Assembly (NCBI RefSeq): GCF_964019385.1
Contig: NC_088646.1
Location: 11,391,947 to 11,455,946, forward strand
DNA: 64,000 nt
Origin: Sycon ciliatum
Taxonomy: Eukaryota > Porifera > Calcarea > Leucosolenida > Sycettidae
Reading direction: 5' to 3'
The notes under the pieces are model-generated. The model saw nothing but the letters and a program-made list of their open reading frames with translations, had not been told where the DNA came from and did no database searches. The position numbers were made by a program, and so were the translations under genes. Positions 50,784 to 62,330 of the stretch are shown piece by piece (the stretch's first letter is position 1; each line of letters begins with the position of its first letter).

Positions 50784-53700
50784 ATGGCGTCGATGAAATC
50801 AGCGTTCAGGATAGCAGCGGAGTTCTACCCGACTCAACTCTCGTTGCAGCAGAGTCGCATGAACTTGTGGAAATCGGGGAGATCGTACAGTCGTGCCTTC
50901 AGCACAAGTAATGTGCGTGGGGACGGATCTGGACCCGTGCCGTCTGCTGTTCCGTACGACAGGAGCGGCAGCAATTTCGACTCAGCTGCGACCGGCGACA
51001 AACTGCCCAGCAGTGCGGACGCCGTGATTATTGGCGGAGGTGTTGCAGGATGCTCCGCTCTCTACCACCTGACCAAGCTGGGCATGAAAAATGTTGTCCT
51101 CTTGGACCGCTCCAAGCTCACAGCGGGTACAACGTGGCACAGTGCTGGACTGGTATGGCGACTACGTCTACCCGATACTACCATTCAGTTGATGACAAGG
51201 ACACGTGATTTGCTGGTCGATACAAGTGAGACGAGTTTGCAAGCGGAGAGTGGCGTCGATGCTGGCTGGGTTCAGAATGGCACACTGTTTGTTGCCACCC
51301 AGAACGATCGTCTGGACATTATGAAACGTACTGCGTCGGTAAGTGAGAGTGTATCGTACGGATTAAAAATGTTCAGAACACTGTACTTATCATGTTGCCA
51401 TGCAGTGTGTATAGGAAATGGTGGCCCTAATCACTCCACAACTGTGTGGGAGGGAGGGGGATAGCTGGGGTAATCCCATTACCCCAGCTATCCTCCCCCC
51501 CCCCCCCCCCCCTGGAGTAGGTGTGAGGATGACAGCACATCACAAGGCGAGGGCACACTGTGTGAAAAACAGCGTTACTGACTGCAACCAGAGAGGTTGG
51601 CAGGATCCCTGGTTTTGCGGCCATTTGAACCGTATGGGGTCACGGTCCTGCCCCGGTCAGACCCTATTTGGGGAGAGGGTGGGGTCAGGGCATGACCCCA
51701 TACCGTCCCCGTATGGTTGCAAGACCAGGGTCTCCGGTTGTAGTCAGGAACACTGTTTTCTATGCAGTGGGTCCCCTGTCTTGTAATGTGCTATCATCAT
51801 CACCACACCGGCCTTGTAGTCTATCAAGCAAAGCTTATGTAAATTATAGTGCTGGAATGATGCATGTAGGCTACACAATTTCCATATGCTTGTATTAATT
51901 ATAGCCTGGTATGTAAGAATATCATTGAATTTTCAAACTATAGCATCTACATTGTATGCTGACCGGTCTGCACCAAGACCAATTCTGGCCAAGTGTGAAT
52001 AGCAACATTTACAAGGGTTGACCAAATCCTGATTATGCAGTTATATCTCCCACCCCATTCACGCATGTGTCCCCATTCATTCTATTCCGGTGTGCATTGA
52101 CGTACGTACCTCCATTGCTAGCTGATCGGGCATGGGAAGTATGGGGGGGGGGGGGGGAGGGGGACCAATAGCCCTGACCGTGTTTCCATTTGTACTTGCT
52201 GCTAGATGGGACATGCCGTTGGCATAGAGTCATCCGTCATTTCCCCTGCTGAAGCTAAGGAGATACACCCATTCGTGAACGTGGATGATGTGGTCGGTGC
52301 TGTGTATAGCCCTGGTGATGGGATCGTTGAACCGGCTGGCCTTGTGTCGGCGTACTCCCGAGCTGCCGTCCGGAATGGTGCAAAGGTATGTGTGTTATCA
52401 TGCTCCTAGTCCTACTGAATTGATCACGTACGTGTACCTGTATTGCTGTATCCGTGGTCTGTAGAATAATGTGATGACATCGTGTGTTCTAGCAGGGTTA
52501 CTGTAGCCAGCCTGAAAAGGAACTTGAAGAGGGTGGGCTGACTGAGCTCGTACGTCATTGTACACACTGGTCACGGGTCTACGAATGGACATCAATTCAG
52601 GGGCGTCGGAAGGTAATTTAGGGTGGTATGGTCAGCCATCCGAGGCACTATTTACTTGTTGGGAGGAGGTGGCTCCGCAGAAGAGTTCTCGAAAATCGGA
52701 GCCCAAATCAGTGCATTTTATTGATTTCCAGGGTACCTGGGGCCAAGAGTGGTGCGGTCAATACCGTAGTGACCGTAGCGTGTCCGACGCCCCTGCACAT
52801 CATGGTAACGTAGGTCGATTGCCCCTACTTACTGAAATTTTCCAACTGGACAAACACACTGGTCTACTCTTCAGTGACTGTATGCATGCATGGTGTCCTG
52901 GCTGGATAGCCTGGAATCTAAATTAGCAATGTTGGTGATTCGAATCATGCATTGGACAGGGACAGTTTGCCACACCATGTCGCTTTGGCTAGCGCGACCC
53001 TGACTGCCAGATGCATCCTCAAAGATCCGTTTTAGTCTAGAAAAGAGGTTCTGCGCATGGGGCAAGTGACATGTTTTGCCTACAGTAAGATCGGGCGCCG
53101 AAGAACGCAGGGGCTCGAGCGCAGCCTAGGAAAGTTCTTAAATTTTTGATTCTAGCCAGACCGTTCTTATTCACACGCGCGCGGCGAGTCGAGTGACGTC
53201 ATGACGTTTGTCATGACGTTTGTCATGTACATGTACATGTAGTGCAATGTAGTACTTCTAAACTAGTGGGTGTCGTAAATAGGAATGACTGTACATGTAG
53301 CAGTTACTGTTTACACGTGTACATGACATGTACTCACCTCCCATACATGTACAATGTAGATCTACGTACAATGTAGATCTAGTGTTCTTAAATCTGATAA
53401 TTCTAGCCTGGACTGTTCTTAAATTTTGCCGGTTTTCCAGCCTGGGTGTTCTTCGGCGAGGTTTTCTTCGGCGCCCGATCTTACTGTACTGACCAGGAAT
53501 GTACATTGCACCTGTTTGTCAAAATTAATGACATGGGGCTCGTATCTGGAGTTTTGAGATATGAGATAATCCTTATTGCAACGTGAGCTCCCATAGCTCA
53601 GTCGGTTAGAGCGTCGTGCTAATAACGCGAATGTCGCAGGTTCGAGCCCTGCTGGGAGCACGCTCTTTTTTTCTTCCTCTTTTCTTGTTCATTTGGTACA

Positions 53701-56700
53701 CTGCAACTGTCCTTGTACTCTTTCTTTTTTAACAGATTTTCGAGGACTGCCCAGTGTTGACTATTGAGACGAGTAAAGAGGGCTTTCACTCGTCGCGTCA
53801 GGTCTCGGCGGTTCATACAGACCGTGGAACCATTCGCACGCAGTGCGTACTGAACTGTGGAGGTGCATGGGCACCGTACGTGGGTGCTATGGTCGGCGTC
53901 AACGTGCCCCTGTATCCCGTGCGACATCACTACGTCGTCACCGACTCCATCGAAGGCATGCGTGGACTTCCACACGTGCGCGACTACGACCAATCAATCT
54001 ACTTTAAGACGCATGGAGACGCCGTGTCGTTTGGTGGTTACGAGAAGGACGCTATCTTCATAGACGATGTGAGTATCCGGCAAGCCGTGGTGCACTGCAT
54101 GGCTGGTGTTCTAAATGAATTCAATGCACCCCAGGTGTTTGTCTTTGATAGAATCACACTTGTGGGTAACATCCCGACCTTTACCAGAAAACTGCCTGAG
54201 AAGGATACATGTACGTCATGCATGTTGCAATTCTACTAGTGTCGCACGGTGCTTGGATGGCTGGATTCCGGTGTCTGCTCTGTAATTCACGTCCGTGTGA
54301 AACTGTGAATACTTCCTCTTGCTGTGCAGATCCCCAAAGACTTTGACTTCTCGCTGTATGACCTGGACTGGGATGTGTTCTCTCAGCACATGACTGCGGC
54401 CATGCACCGCATGCCTAGCTTGGAGAAGGTGCGCCTCAAGTCCACAGTGTGTGGACCAGGTAAGTGCTGTCGCGGTGGTGCATCAATGCCAGCATCAGCA
54501 TGTACAAGAAAATAGGAGTTACTGGGTGTTGTAACATGAGCCCAGCTTTCTCACTGATGCTGGCGGGTTATTGGATTGCTACCGCATTGCCCTGCAACAG
54601 CTGTGGCCAATGTGCAGCAGTTCATGTTTCGAATTGTGCTGGCCACGCATGTTGCATCAATAATAATAATCCCTGTATGAGAAGCACATATCATTCTTTG
54701 CTGTGCATTTCCTCGCCAGAATCATTCACACCCGATCACTATCCGCTCGTGGGGGAATCCCCTGAAGTGCGTGGCTTCTACGTAAGCTGTGGATTCAACT
54801 CCAGTGGTATCATGCTGAGTGGCGGAATTGGTCAGCAGATTGCAGAGTGGATCATACATGGCAAGCCAAGCCTGGACATGTGTCACTTTGACATCCAGTA
54901 TGTTGGTAGCATATTATCTAGCTGGTTTTCCTACAGGGCCACTGCCACTGCCAGTGTATGTGTAACGTTATTTGGATGCAATATGAAGCCAAGCCTTTCT
55001 GCCAACGTTTACCGTGATGTGATGCCGACATTGGTTGAAGCCCCGCAACAAATTCTGGAGTACATTGCAGCTTCTTACTGTCGGCAATCACGTTGTGTTT
55101 ATTAGACTGAGCTTGTGCGATAGGAGTTGTTGTTGTCGCTGATAGTCCCAAATAGGGACGTGTTTTGTTACGGCCATGGTTATTTTACTGTTCCTACGGA
55201 CAACATGTATGTGCTATTAAACAAAATTTGTGAAACATGCTAGTGTTGATCTTCTTCTGCAACCGTTGTCTCCCTTAGGCGGTTTGGTGCGTATGCGCGA
55301 GGCAAGACTTGGTTGCGTGAACGCTGTCATGAAGAGGTGGCCACGAAAGATTCAGTCAAATATCCCAATGATCAGCCTCTGGCAAGTCGTAACATGATCA
55401 AAGACCCACTGCATAAGGTACTCTAATTTCAGAAATTTTAGGTGCTCAATATTTTCGGTATGAGGGCAAAAGGCCAGGTTAGGTGAACAGAAATTTTAGG
55501 TACAGAGAAGAAGTTCTCTATTGGATAATGTGTGTAAGTGTTTGTTCGGTGTAATGAAATTTTAGGTATGAAACAGATGCACCGAAAGTACCGAAAATAA
55601 AAGTACACCGAAAATTTGTGAAATTACAGTATGTACTTTGTAGTCACTGCCGCCGGCACGGTGTCTTTGTTCTCAGCCAGCTTGTGTAGGTCAGCAGCGG
55701 TGTTGGGTATGTCGGACAGTCCCCAGTGCTATTACATCGTCTTGTGGTATCTCTTTGCACGATGGCTGGCTGCTGCTTGTCGGTGCTACACTAGTTAATT
55801 AAACTCGTTGTCTGTAAATAAGTTTGCACCTTTCCCTCTAACTGATGAATTTGGTAAATACAGCCAATATGAAAACGAAACACTCTCAGCTGCGTTCAAT
55901 GATCTTTATACGTTTGTTTACAATCATTGCATCACCACTTGCCATGAGAAGGGTCGGTTTTTCACATTTCGTGTGTGTGTGCATGTGTTGTAGGAGCTTC
56001 TGAAGGAAGGCTGTGTGTATGAAGTATCGAATGGTTGGGAAAGACCTGGGTATTTCTGGCGGCAAGGCGCTATACCGGATCTGAAGGTTGGTGACGTTGT
56101 TATTGGCACTCCTTGCCCAGCTATAATTATTATGGTTGGTGTCTGACCGCATGGATAATCTATCTTATTAGTGATTTAGAGAGGAGGTTTGACATTACTA
56201 ACGCAGGGGAGAGTTCAGCTAGAACCCCTCCCTATGGACTGGTACTAATGTAGGAGTTGCATTATTTAGTAAAAAGTATATATTTCATGTTTTTAAAAGA
56301 GTATGGCCATGGCTACTACACTAATCCATACTTGGTACTTGTAAGTAGCTTGCAAATGAGGCTGGATGGAGTCAGGTTAGACCGCTGTGCTATCACTAAG
56401 AAACTAGTAAATAAGAATGGAGTAGGCATCCTGCACGCCTGTGCGCATGCCGGGTTCTGTGATATTAGAGAGGTTAAGATGCACGTTATTTCCGACGTGA
56501 CGCGCAATTTCACGTCAAATTTGGCGTAAAACTCCAAATTTCGACGTGAGCAGCAGGTCACTTGCGTTGATTTTTCGACGTGCGAGCAAATAACGCGAGC
56601 TGAACTTTCGCGTCACGTCGGAAATAACGTGCATCTTAACCTCTCTATTGTGTTCATGTGTGTTCGCACAGCACGATGCATTATTTTGTGAATTTTGACT

Positions 56701-59700
56701 ACATGTGTTTGATTGAAGTGTGTTTTTTCGCTCTGTTTTCCATCAGATTTTGCCATATGACTATTGCGGTGCGTATGGGCATGGAGCACATGTTGACTAC
56801 CCCTACCGGGATGCTCTAATGCAGGAGTGTTCATTCACCGACCATCCTGGAAGCCACAAGAGTGTAAGGCAACGGTAGTGGTGCTAACTGCTAAGTAATT
56901 AGAAGAAAAGGAGAAAAAGTGGTGCTGAGTAATTAGAGCATTAGTACATAAGACTGGTACACAGAGGGAAGTGGGTCTCAAGCAGGCTAAGGTGCAATGC
57001 AACCTCTGTGCATGTATTAGGCTAGCACATAGTTCACTGAACCAGCTCCGTCTGATGGTCAGTCTGATCTGTGTGATACGGGAGCATGTTGATCTCTTTC
57101 ATTTATATCTTCTATTTTGAAGACATTAGTGTTGACCCACACATTACAGGTGAACAATGGTAAAACAATGTGTTCCACGCTACACTTGGACTAAACTGTG
57201 TGAATCGCTTACTCTATGTTGTCACAGCGATCAAGCATGTTGTCCTACCCCCCCCCCCCCCCCCCATCGATGCTCTGGAAGAATGGCAAGATATATGCAT
57301 GTGTGTTGTCATGCATGGGCGTGTGTGTGTGTGTGTGTGTGTGTCTGTCTGTTTGTATGCCCTGCTTGCATCCTCAGATTGGTCAAGAGTGCGAAGCAAC
57401 GCACAAGACTGCGGCCCTCTACAACTTGTCATCGTTTGGCAAGCTGCTAGTGCAAGGCAGAGATGCACAGCTGGCCATTGACTGGCTTTGCAGTAACAAT
57501 GTCCGACAGGAAGGTAGGATACCACATTGAACAGTGATAAGCGGCCATACATATGGCTAGAGATACTGGATACAGGCTCAGCTAGTATACTACGTGTCCC
57601 TTTCTGGTTTAATATATATTATAGATTTTGAGAAGCTGTGATGACAAGCCTCAGAGTCCTCATTCCGGTTACCAAGAATGCTTTAACCAAGGGTGTGCAA
57701 CTCGATGATCTCTCAGCCCAGGGCGGATTGTTTTTATGACATCGGTTTTCCGCATCCGTTTTGCTCACTGATGCTATCATGCGGAGTTGAAGATCAAAAG
57801 TGAAGAACAATTAGACAAAGCAATTACAGTAGTGGAAGAGAACAATGAGTGGTAGATCTATGCAACCTACTGTACAGGCAGAAACTTTTGTCGTTCTATA
57901 GTTTCGTCCAACTCCATAGAAAGGGAGTTCGTCCGGTTCTAAATTTCGTCCATGGATCGCAAGAGTGTATTGAAAAGCTGGACAAATCGACATTAGTCCG
58001 GCATTTAATTTAGTCCAAAAGTTCCTTGGATGAAAAAGACGAAATTAAATTCCAGACGAATATTTCTGCTTTTACAATTAAATCTGATGAACCGACACCA
58101 TATGTACATGACAGGTGTGGAAAGGCATACACACTTGATTATGCTTCTCCGAAACGTAATGCAGTAAAATGATTTTGTCCTGGGCGAGTCCACTGCCCCT
58201 CAGGTAAATGTATGGCATGCACTCTTGCGAAAAGCTTTTACCTACTGTCACACTGTACTAGCTTGTCTAGCTGCTGACTCCCCCCCCCCCCCCCCCTGTG
58301 TATCGTAGTAACTGTTACTTGTCTAGCTGCTGACTCCCCCCGGTGTACTCAAGTAGTAAATCTTACTTGTATGGCTGTGTTTTGTTGTGGCAGGTAAAGC
58401 GGCGTTCTCGTGCATGCTCAACAAGCAAGGTGGCGTGGAAGCTGAAGTGATGGTCACTCCACTCTCAGCCGACTTGCACCAGTTCTTGGTTGGATCGCCT
58501 CCCGGTGGTGCCGATAACGACAGTCTGTATTACGTGGTGTGCGGTGGATCCACCCTGACGCACGTCCAGTGTCACATGCAGAGGGCGATACAGGACCAGA
58601 AGTTTGATGCTGCCGTGCAAGATGTAACTAGCAACATTGGTGTGCTCAGTTTGCAGGGACCTCGCAGGTGAGTGCTTTCGTTGAGGCAGGTATGACTTGT
58701 CTTCACCAGCCCATGGCATGAACCAATGGAGCACATGTTACTGTTATCTCACAAATCTGTCCTTCATGGGTTCCTGTCTGTGGAAGAAGATAACGTCTGT
58801 TGCCGCGTTCAGCTGAAACGTACACTGTACGAAAAACCTGTGGCCTTTGCAACAGCATGGTGTGCGTTGCTCTGATAGCCTCGAGCTACAGTTGGCACAC
58901 AAGTACACATCACAGGCTGTGTACTGTCTCAGTGCTACAGTACCTGTTGCTGTTGATGCTCCAAACAGATCAATCTGGTGTATTCCTTTTGTTTTCCTCT
59001 CATGGGCAGCACTGAGATTCTCCAGCAGCTGACCAAAACTGATCTGTCGGTAGCCGGCGCATCAGGCATGGGAACGCAGTTCACAATGGACATAGTGGGA
59101 CGCCCTGCGCTAGCCATGCGAGTGCCATACCTGGGCCAGTCGGGCTACGAGCTGCACATCACCATGGACTCTTTGCTGCAGGTCTACGAGCAACTGATGA
59201 AAGTGCCCGACAGCGGCCTGGTCAACGCTGGCTTCCGCGCCATGAAGTCCGTCAGTCTGGAGTGGAATCATTGCTCGTGGGGTGCTGATCTTGGAGGCTG
59301 TGATACTCCCGTTGAGGCTGGTCTGGGTTCGACGTGCTCCCAGTTCAAGGACTATCTTGGCAAGGAAGTTGTGGATGAGCAGCTGCAGAACGGAATCACT
59401 CGCCGTCGTGTGCTGCTGGCAGGAAAGCCTGAAAAGTAAGACCCTGTCTGTCTTCTCTCTGTGTGTATGGGTTATGCCATGCGTGGATACAACCGACTGG
59501 TGTGAGGTTTGTATCTAATACCCGTCCTAGCCCCACCCAGTCCTTTCGAAGAAAGTGTTTTCACCTTTCCCATTACATCCGTTTCATGTACAATCAATGG
59601 TTATAATTAGGGCTGAGTCGGGTAGCATTTTCTTCGGGTATCGGGTCCGGGTAGTTTTCCACGGGTAGCACGGGTACCCAATCGGGTAATGTTTCCATGG

Positions 59701-60537
59701 TAAGACCACAATGCACACCGGCCCCTTCCCTTGCGCATTGGGTAGACATGCGGGAATTATTTGTACACGTGCACTGTATATGATGTCATCTGCGACCTCG
59801 GGTTTTCGGGTACTATTCGGTACCCGACTACCCGAGGTCCTCACGGGTAGCACGTGTACCCGACTACCCGTGCACCACTAGTTATAACCTGCCCCCGGGC
59901 CAGGGCGTGCAACTCTACGTAGGTTTGCAATGGGGTCCACTGCCAACAAAAAAACTCCCATCACGAGCTGTAGTATGCTCATAGTACGTGAAGTGTTCTG
60001 GCAAACGGTAGAAAAAGAAAGTAAATAGCATCCCCAGCAGAAAGTGGGCAAAAGCTCTGGCAGATGCAGACTGCGCACATATCGGCTTCTGGTGTATATC
60101 ATACAAAACGTCTTTGCAGGGAATATGGACCATGGGGTGTGAGTTTTCGCCATCGTAAACCCCGTACAGTGCAATTTTTCACACTCTTGGGAGGTCTCGG
60201 ATTGCCGGACTCTTGGTATAGGGAATGCAGTGTATTCACCGAGTCTCAGCGGCTTTTAATTAAAACAATGTGTGCACGTACTTGTACGTGTTTTTGTTGT
60301 TGCAGTGGTGGCCCTCTGCTTGGATCGGAGCCAGTGTATAGAGATGGCAAGGTGGTGAGTTACACTCGCCGTGCTGAGTACTCACACCTTCTAAACACCA
60401 ACCTGGCCAGTGCTTATATTCCCGTTGAAACTGCCACGACTAACGCCGCTGACTTTGCCAAGGGCCGCTTTGAAATTGAGCGCATGGGCGAGCGCTTCCC
60501 AGCCGAGCTGTTTCTCAAGGCACCCATTAAAAAGTGA
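50784..60537 (+). CDS. SARDH: Sarcosine dehydrogenase, mitochondrial (12 exons)
   Basis: Exons: 50784-51338, 52206-52385, 53736-54068, 54330-54459, 54720-54897, 55279-55417, 55994-56086, 56747-56863, 57378-57513, 58394-58667, 59010-59435, 60306-60537; total 2793 nt, 930 residues, close to the human 918. The enzyme oxidatively demethylates sarcosine to glycine, passing electrons via covalent FAD to ETF and one carbon to tetrahydrofolate. The N-terminus is Arg/Ser-rich and basic (presequence-like, about 1-45). The Rossmann motif IIGGGVAG is at 82-89; TTWHSAG has the likely FAD-linking His119; HHYVV is at 309-313; STVCGPESFTPDH and [17 protein letters not shown] match family signatures; the GCV_T-like folate domain fills the C-terminal third. 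ATG 50784 matches the usual MAS start. Oddities: the family EKGYRHW block reads EWNHCSW (796-802), and the donor after exon 6 abuts a MITE. Confidence 0.92.
51448..51513. repeat. Hairpin ending in poly-C
   Basis: GGGGGATAGCTGGGGTAAT and ATTACCCCAGCTATCC face each other around CCC, and the 3' arm runs into about 16 C. Confidence 0.85.
51528..51800. repeat. Long imperfect inverted repeat
   Basis: About 90-bp arms: ATGACAGCACATCACAAGGC...CCCTGGTTTTGCGGCCAT faces ATGGTTGCAAGACCAGGGTC...TGTAATGTGCTATCAT at roughly 80% identity. Probably an old foldback or MITE in SARDH intron 1. Confidence 0.75.
52598..52795 (+). mobile_element. ~200-bp MITE (CAGGGGCGTCGGA family), copy 2
   Basis: Perfect 13-bp termini CAGGGGCGTCGGA and TCCGACGCCCCTG. 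The interior shares GGTCAATACCGTAGTGACCG with copy 1 at 36156-36352. It lies in SARDH intron 2. Confidence 0.85.
53587..53660 (+). tRNA. tRNA-Ile (AAT)
   Basis: 74 nt fold as a complete cloverleaf: acceptor GCTCCCA/TGGGAGC with discriminator A, D-arm GCTCAGTCGGTTAGAGC, anticodon stem TCGTG/CGCGA around loop CTAATAA (anticodon AAT), T-arm GCAGG TTCGAGC CCTGC. A run of six T starting about 6 nt downstream serves as the Pol III terminator. No intron. It lies in SARDH intron 2, sense orientation, 75 nt before exon 3. Confidence 0.97.
55421..55629. mobile_element. 209-bp TA-flanked MITE at a SARDH splice donor
   Basis: Termini CTCTAATTTCAGAAATTTTA and its imperfect inverse ending AATTTGTGAAATTACAG are flanked by TA (55419-55420, 55630-55631). 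The left TA supplies the T of the GT donor of SARDH exon 6 (ends 55417). Confidence 0.82.
56468..56645. mobile_element. 178-bp MITE, TA target duplication
   Basis: Long perfect termini GAGAGGTTAAGATGCACGTT...CGACGTGACGCG and inverse, flanked by TA. It lies in SARDH intron 7, about 100 bp before exon 8. Confidence 0.88.
57870..58077. mobile_element. MITE related to the CTGTAAAAGCAGAAA family
   Basis: Imperfect ends CTGTACAGGCAGAAAC and TATTTCTGCTTTTACAA. The interior has repeated TTTCGTCC words. It lies in SARDH intron 9. Confidence 0.6.
58262..58350 (+). repeat. Local duplication with poly-C run
   Basis: TTGTCTAGCTGCTGACTCCC occurs twice (about 58262 and 58319); the first is followed by about 18 C. 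It lies in SARDH intron 9. Confidence 0.85.
59610..59882. mobile_element. GGGTACCCG-rich MITE-like element
   Basis: TAGGGCTGAGTCGGGTAGCA at the left faces CGGGTACCCGACTACCCGTGCACCACTA at the right, with many internal CGGGTA/TACCCG words. The ends resemble hAT-type MITEs. It lies in SARDH intron 11. Confidence 0.5.
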
Positions 60538-62330
60538 ACTCTGAAGACCACCTCTGCCATATGTCATTCTGATCTGGGTCGGTCCACGCCCAGTCATGAC
60601 AAGCCAGGAGCATAGTGATGCTACGCTGTGTACCCTGTTGGAAATTTGAGTTGAAAAAGTGTGGGCCAAGCAAACCCCTCATAGCAGTGTAGTGCAGTGC
60701 ACATAGGTGTATCTTCACATACGAGACTTGAACTCGTGCATCATAGTGTTGCTAGATTGTCAATTGAAATTTGTGTCTTCTTTCACGTGTCAACTGCTTA
60801 TTGCAAGCATTTTCACCGCTGGCTCCCACAATACATGTGTGGTGCTAGTATGCAGGGAGCGCTGTGCCGGGTTCAAACTTGATTTCCAGTGTCAGTTCAA
60901 TGATATTATGTTTTGTGTTTTGGAAGACTAGCAGCAGCTGAAGGTTTGCGGCATTTTGCTTATTGGCTGACTGCGCCTTCTTTAGTGGACCCGCTTAGGG
61001 AGAATTTTTACTCTAATGCTATTCATTTTATATGGTACTTTTGACAACACCATCCCAGTTTCCTTCTTTTTTTTGCCAAGGATCGACTGCCTTCTAGACA
61101 ATATTATCCTTCTGTGTTGGAAACGGCAGGGGCACCGCTCCTATCGAACACATGTGGTTGAGTGGCAAACTAAGCCATACATAGCACTCATCTTCCGTTC
61201 CTCTCTTCCTCATCCTTCCCGGCTTTCACAGGAGAGCGCCTCGATAGGCTGACGCAGCCTTTCGTCAATCTTAAATAAAACTGATCAATCAATTAATCCA
61301 TCACAATATGGGAAGTTGTCCATGTTCATACTATGGACTCAGTGCAGCAGTGAGTAACAGCAGATTAAGTCAAGAGATCACGTCACATGACGTGCATGGA
61401 GCATACGTACTATATTTCACAGTCACGTGCTCTATACTATTCCGCTTCTGTGGACCATGGACACGGGATTAAAGGGGATGACATAGCCTCACAGCCCTGC
61501 TGGAGAGACTTCCTGCCTGCCACTTCCAGGTAATGTATGATTTGCCAATCTACTACTATTGTGTGTGTAGATTCATATACAGAAACAGGAAGAAGTAGGA
61601 AAGGACACTCCATTCCAGGTCAGAGGTGTGCTCAGGGGAGCATTCATAAGATATTTGGTGTTGAGAAAAAGTCACAGCTTTCCTAATATTCCATGGCAAC
61701 ATTACGTACTTTTAGATTACGTCTGACGTTTATCACCATTCCAAGAAGTATGGTGTATATTTTCAAAGTCGTTGACTCATCCATGCATTTTGTTCCAAAA
61801 ATTTCCATCCAGATCTTTGATTTTTTTGTTAGAAACAGACACAAACTGTTAATCCGGGCTTGCCCCTGTTGTTTTTACAGCTCCGGCACATATTGCCTCG
61901 TAGCCAGACACCTTCAATTCATTAGCCACAAAAATTGTCGAAGTACTCTAGGGAGTAGGGTACATGGTAATCTCAAAGTAAGTGAAAGTGTGATTCATGT
62001 CTAGAGAAGTGGCCAGGGAACTCGGTGCAGTGGCAAACTACATGAAACATAAGGCCAAGTCCTAATGTCAATCTGTGAATATGTGAAGAGAAATCATCGT
62101 GAGCAGTAAGCTGGCCAGCAGCCTATGTACACCATGTAAAATTTTCTTTCTATTAAATGTGAAGTATTTTGTAATGATGCTAAAAGTGTACGAACCACGA
62201 TCCGCCAGTCAGTACATCACAAAAAACTAATAGAGGTGGAATGCAAGGCAAGAATTCTGTCAGTTACGGAAACGAATTGCATGGCCTTCAGCATTTGACC
62301 AACCATGTGAAAGTCCAAACAAGTCAGTTG
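60538..62330. other. Convergent spacer between SARDH and the acyl-CoA dehydrogenase
   Basis: Holds both 3' ends. AATAAA at 61274-61279 follows a segment ending CTGATCAATCAATTAATC that also looks like a LINE 3' tail. No additional exon was recognised. Confidence 0.55.
61274..61279 (+). terminator. Candidate poly(A) signal AATAAA
   Basis: First clear AATAAA downstream of the SARDH stop, about 740 bp away. It may instead belong to a retroposon tail. Confidence 0.35.

Noticed and set aside
53419..53661. Minus-strand ORF with GLEPATFALLARRSNRLS
   Set aside because: It is the antisense of the tRNA-Ile gene, a known false-ORF pattern.
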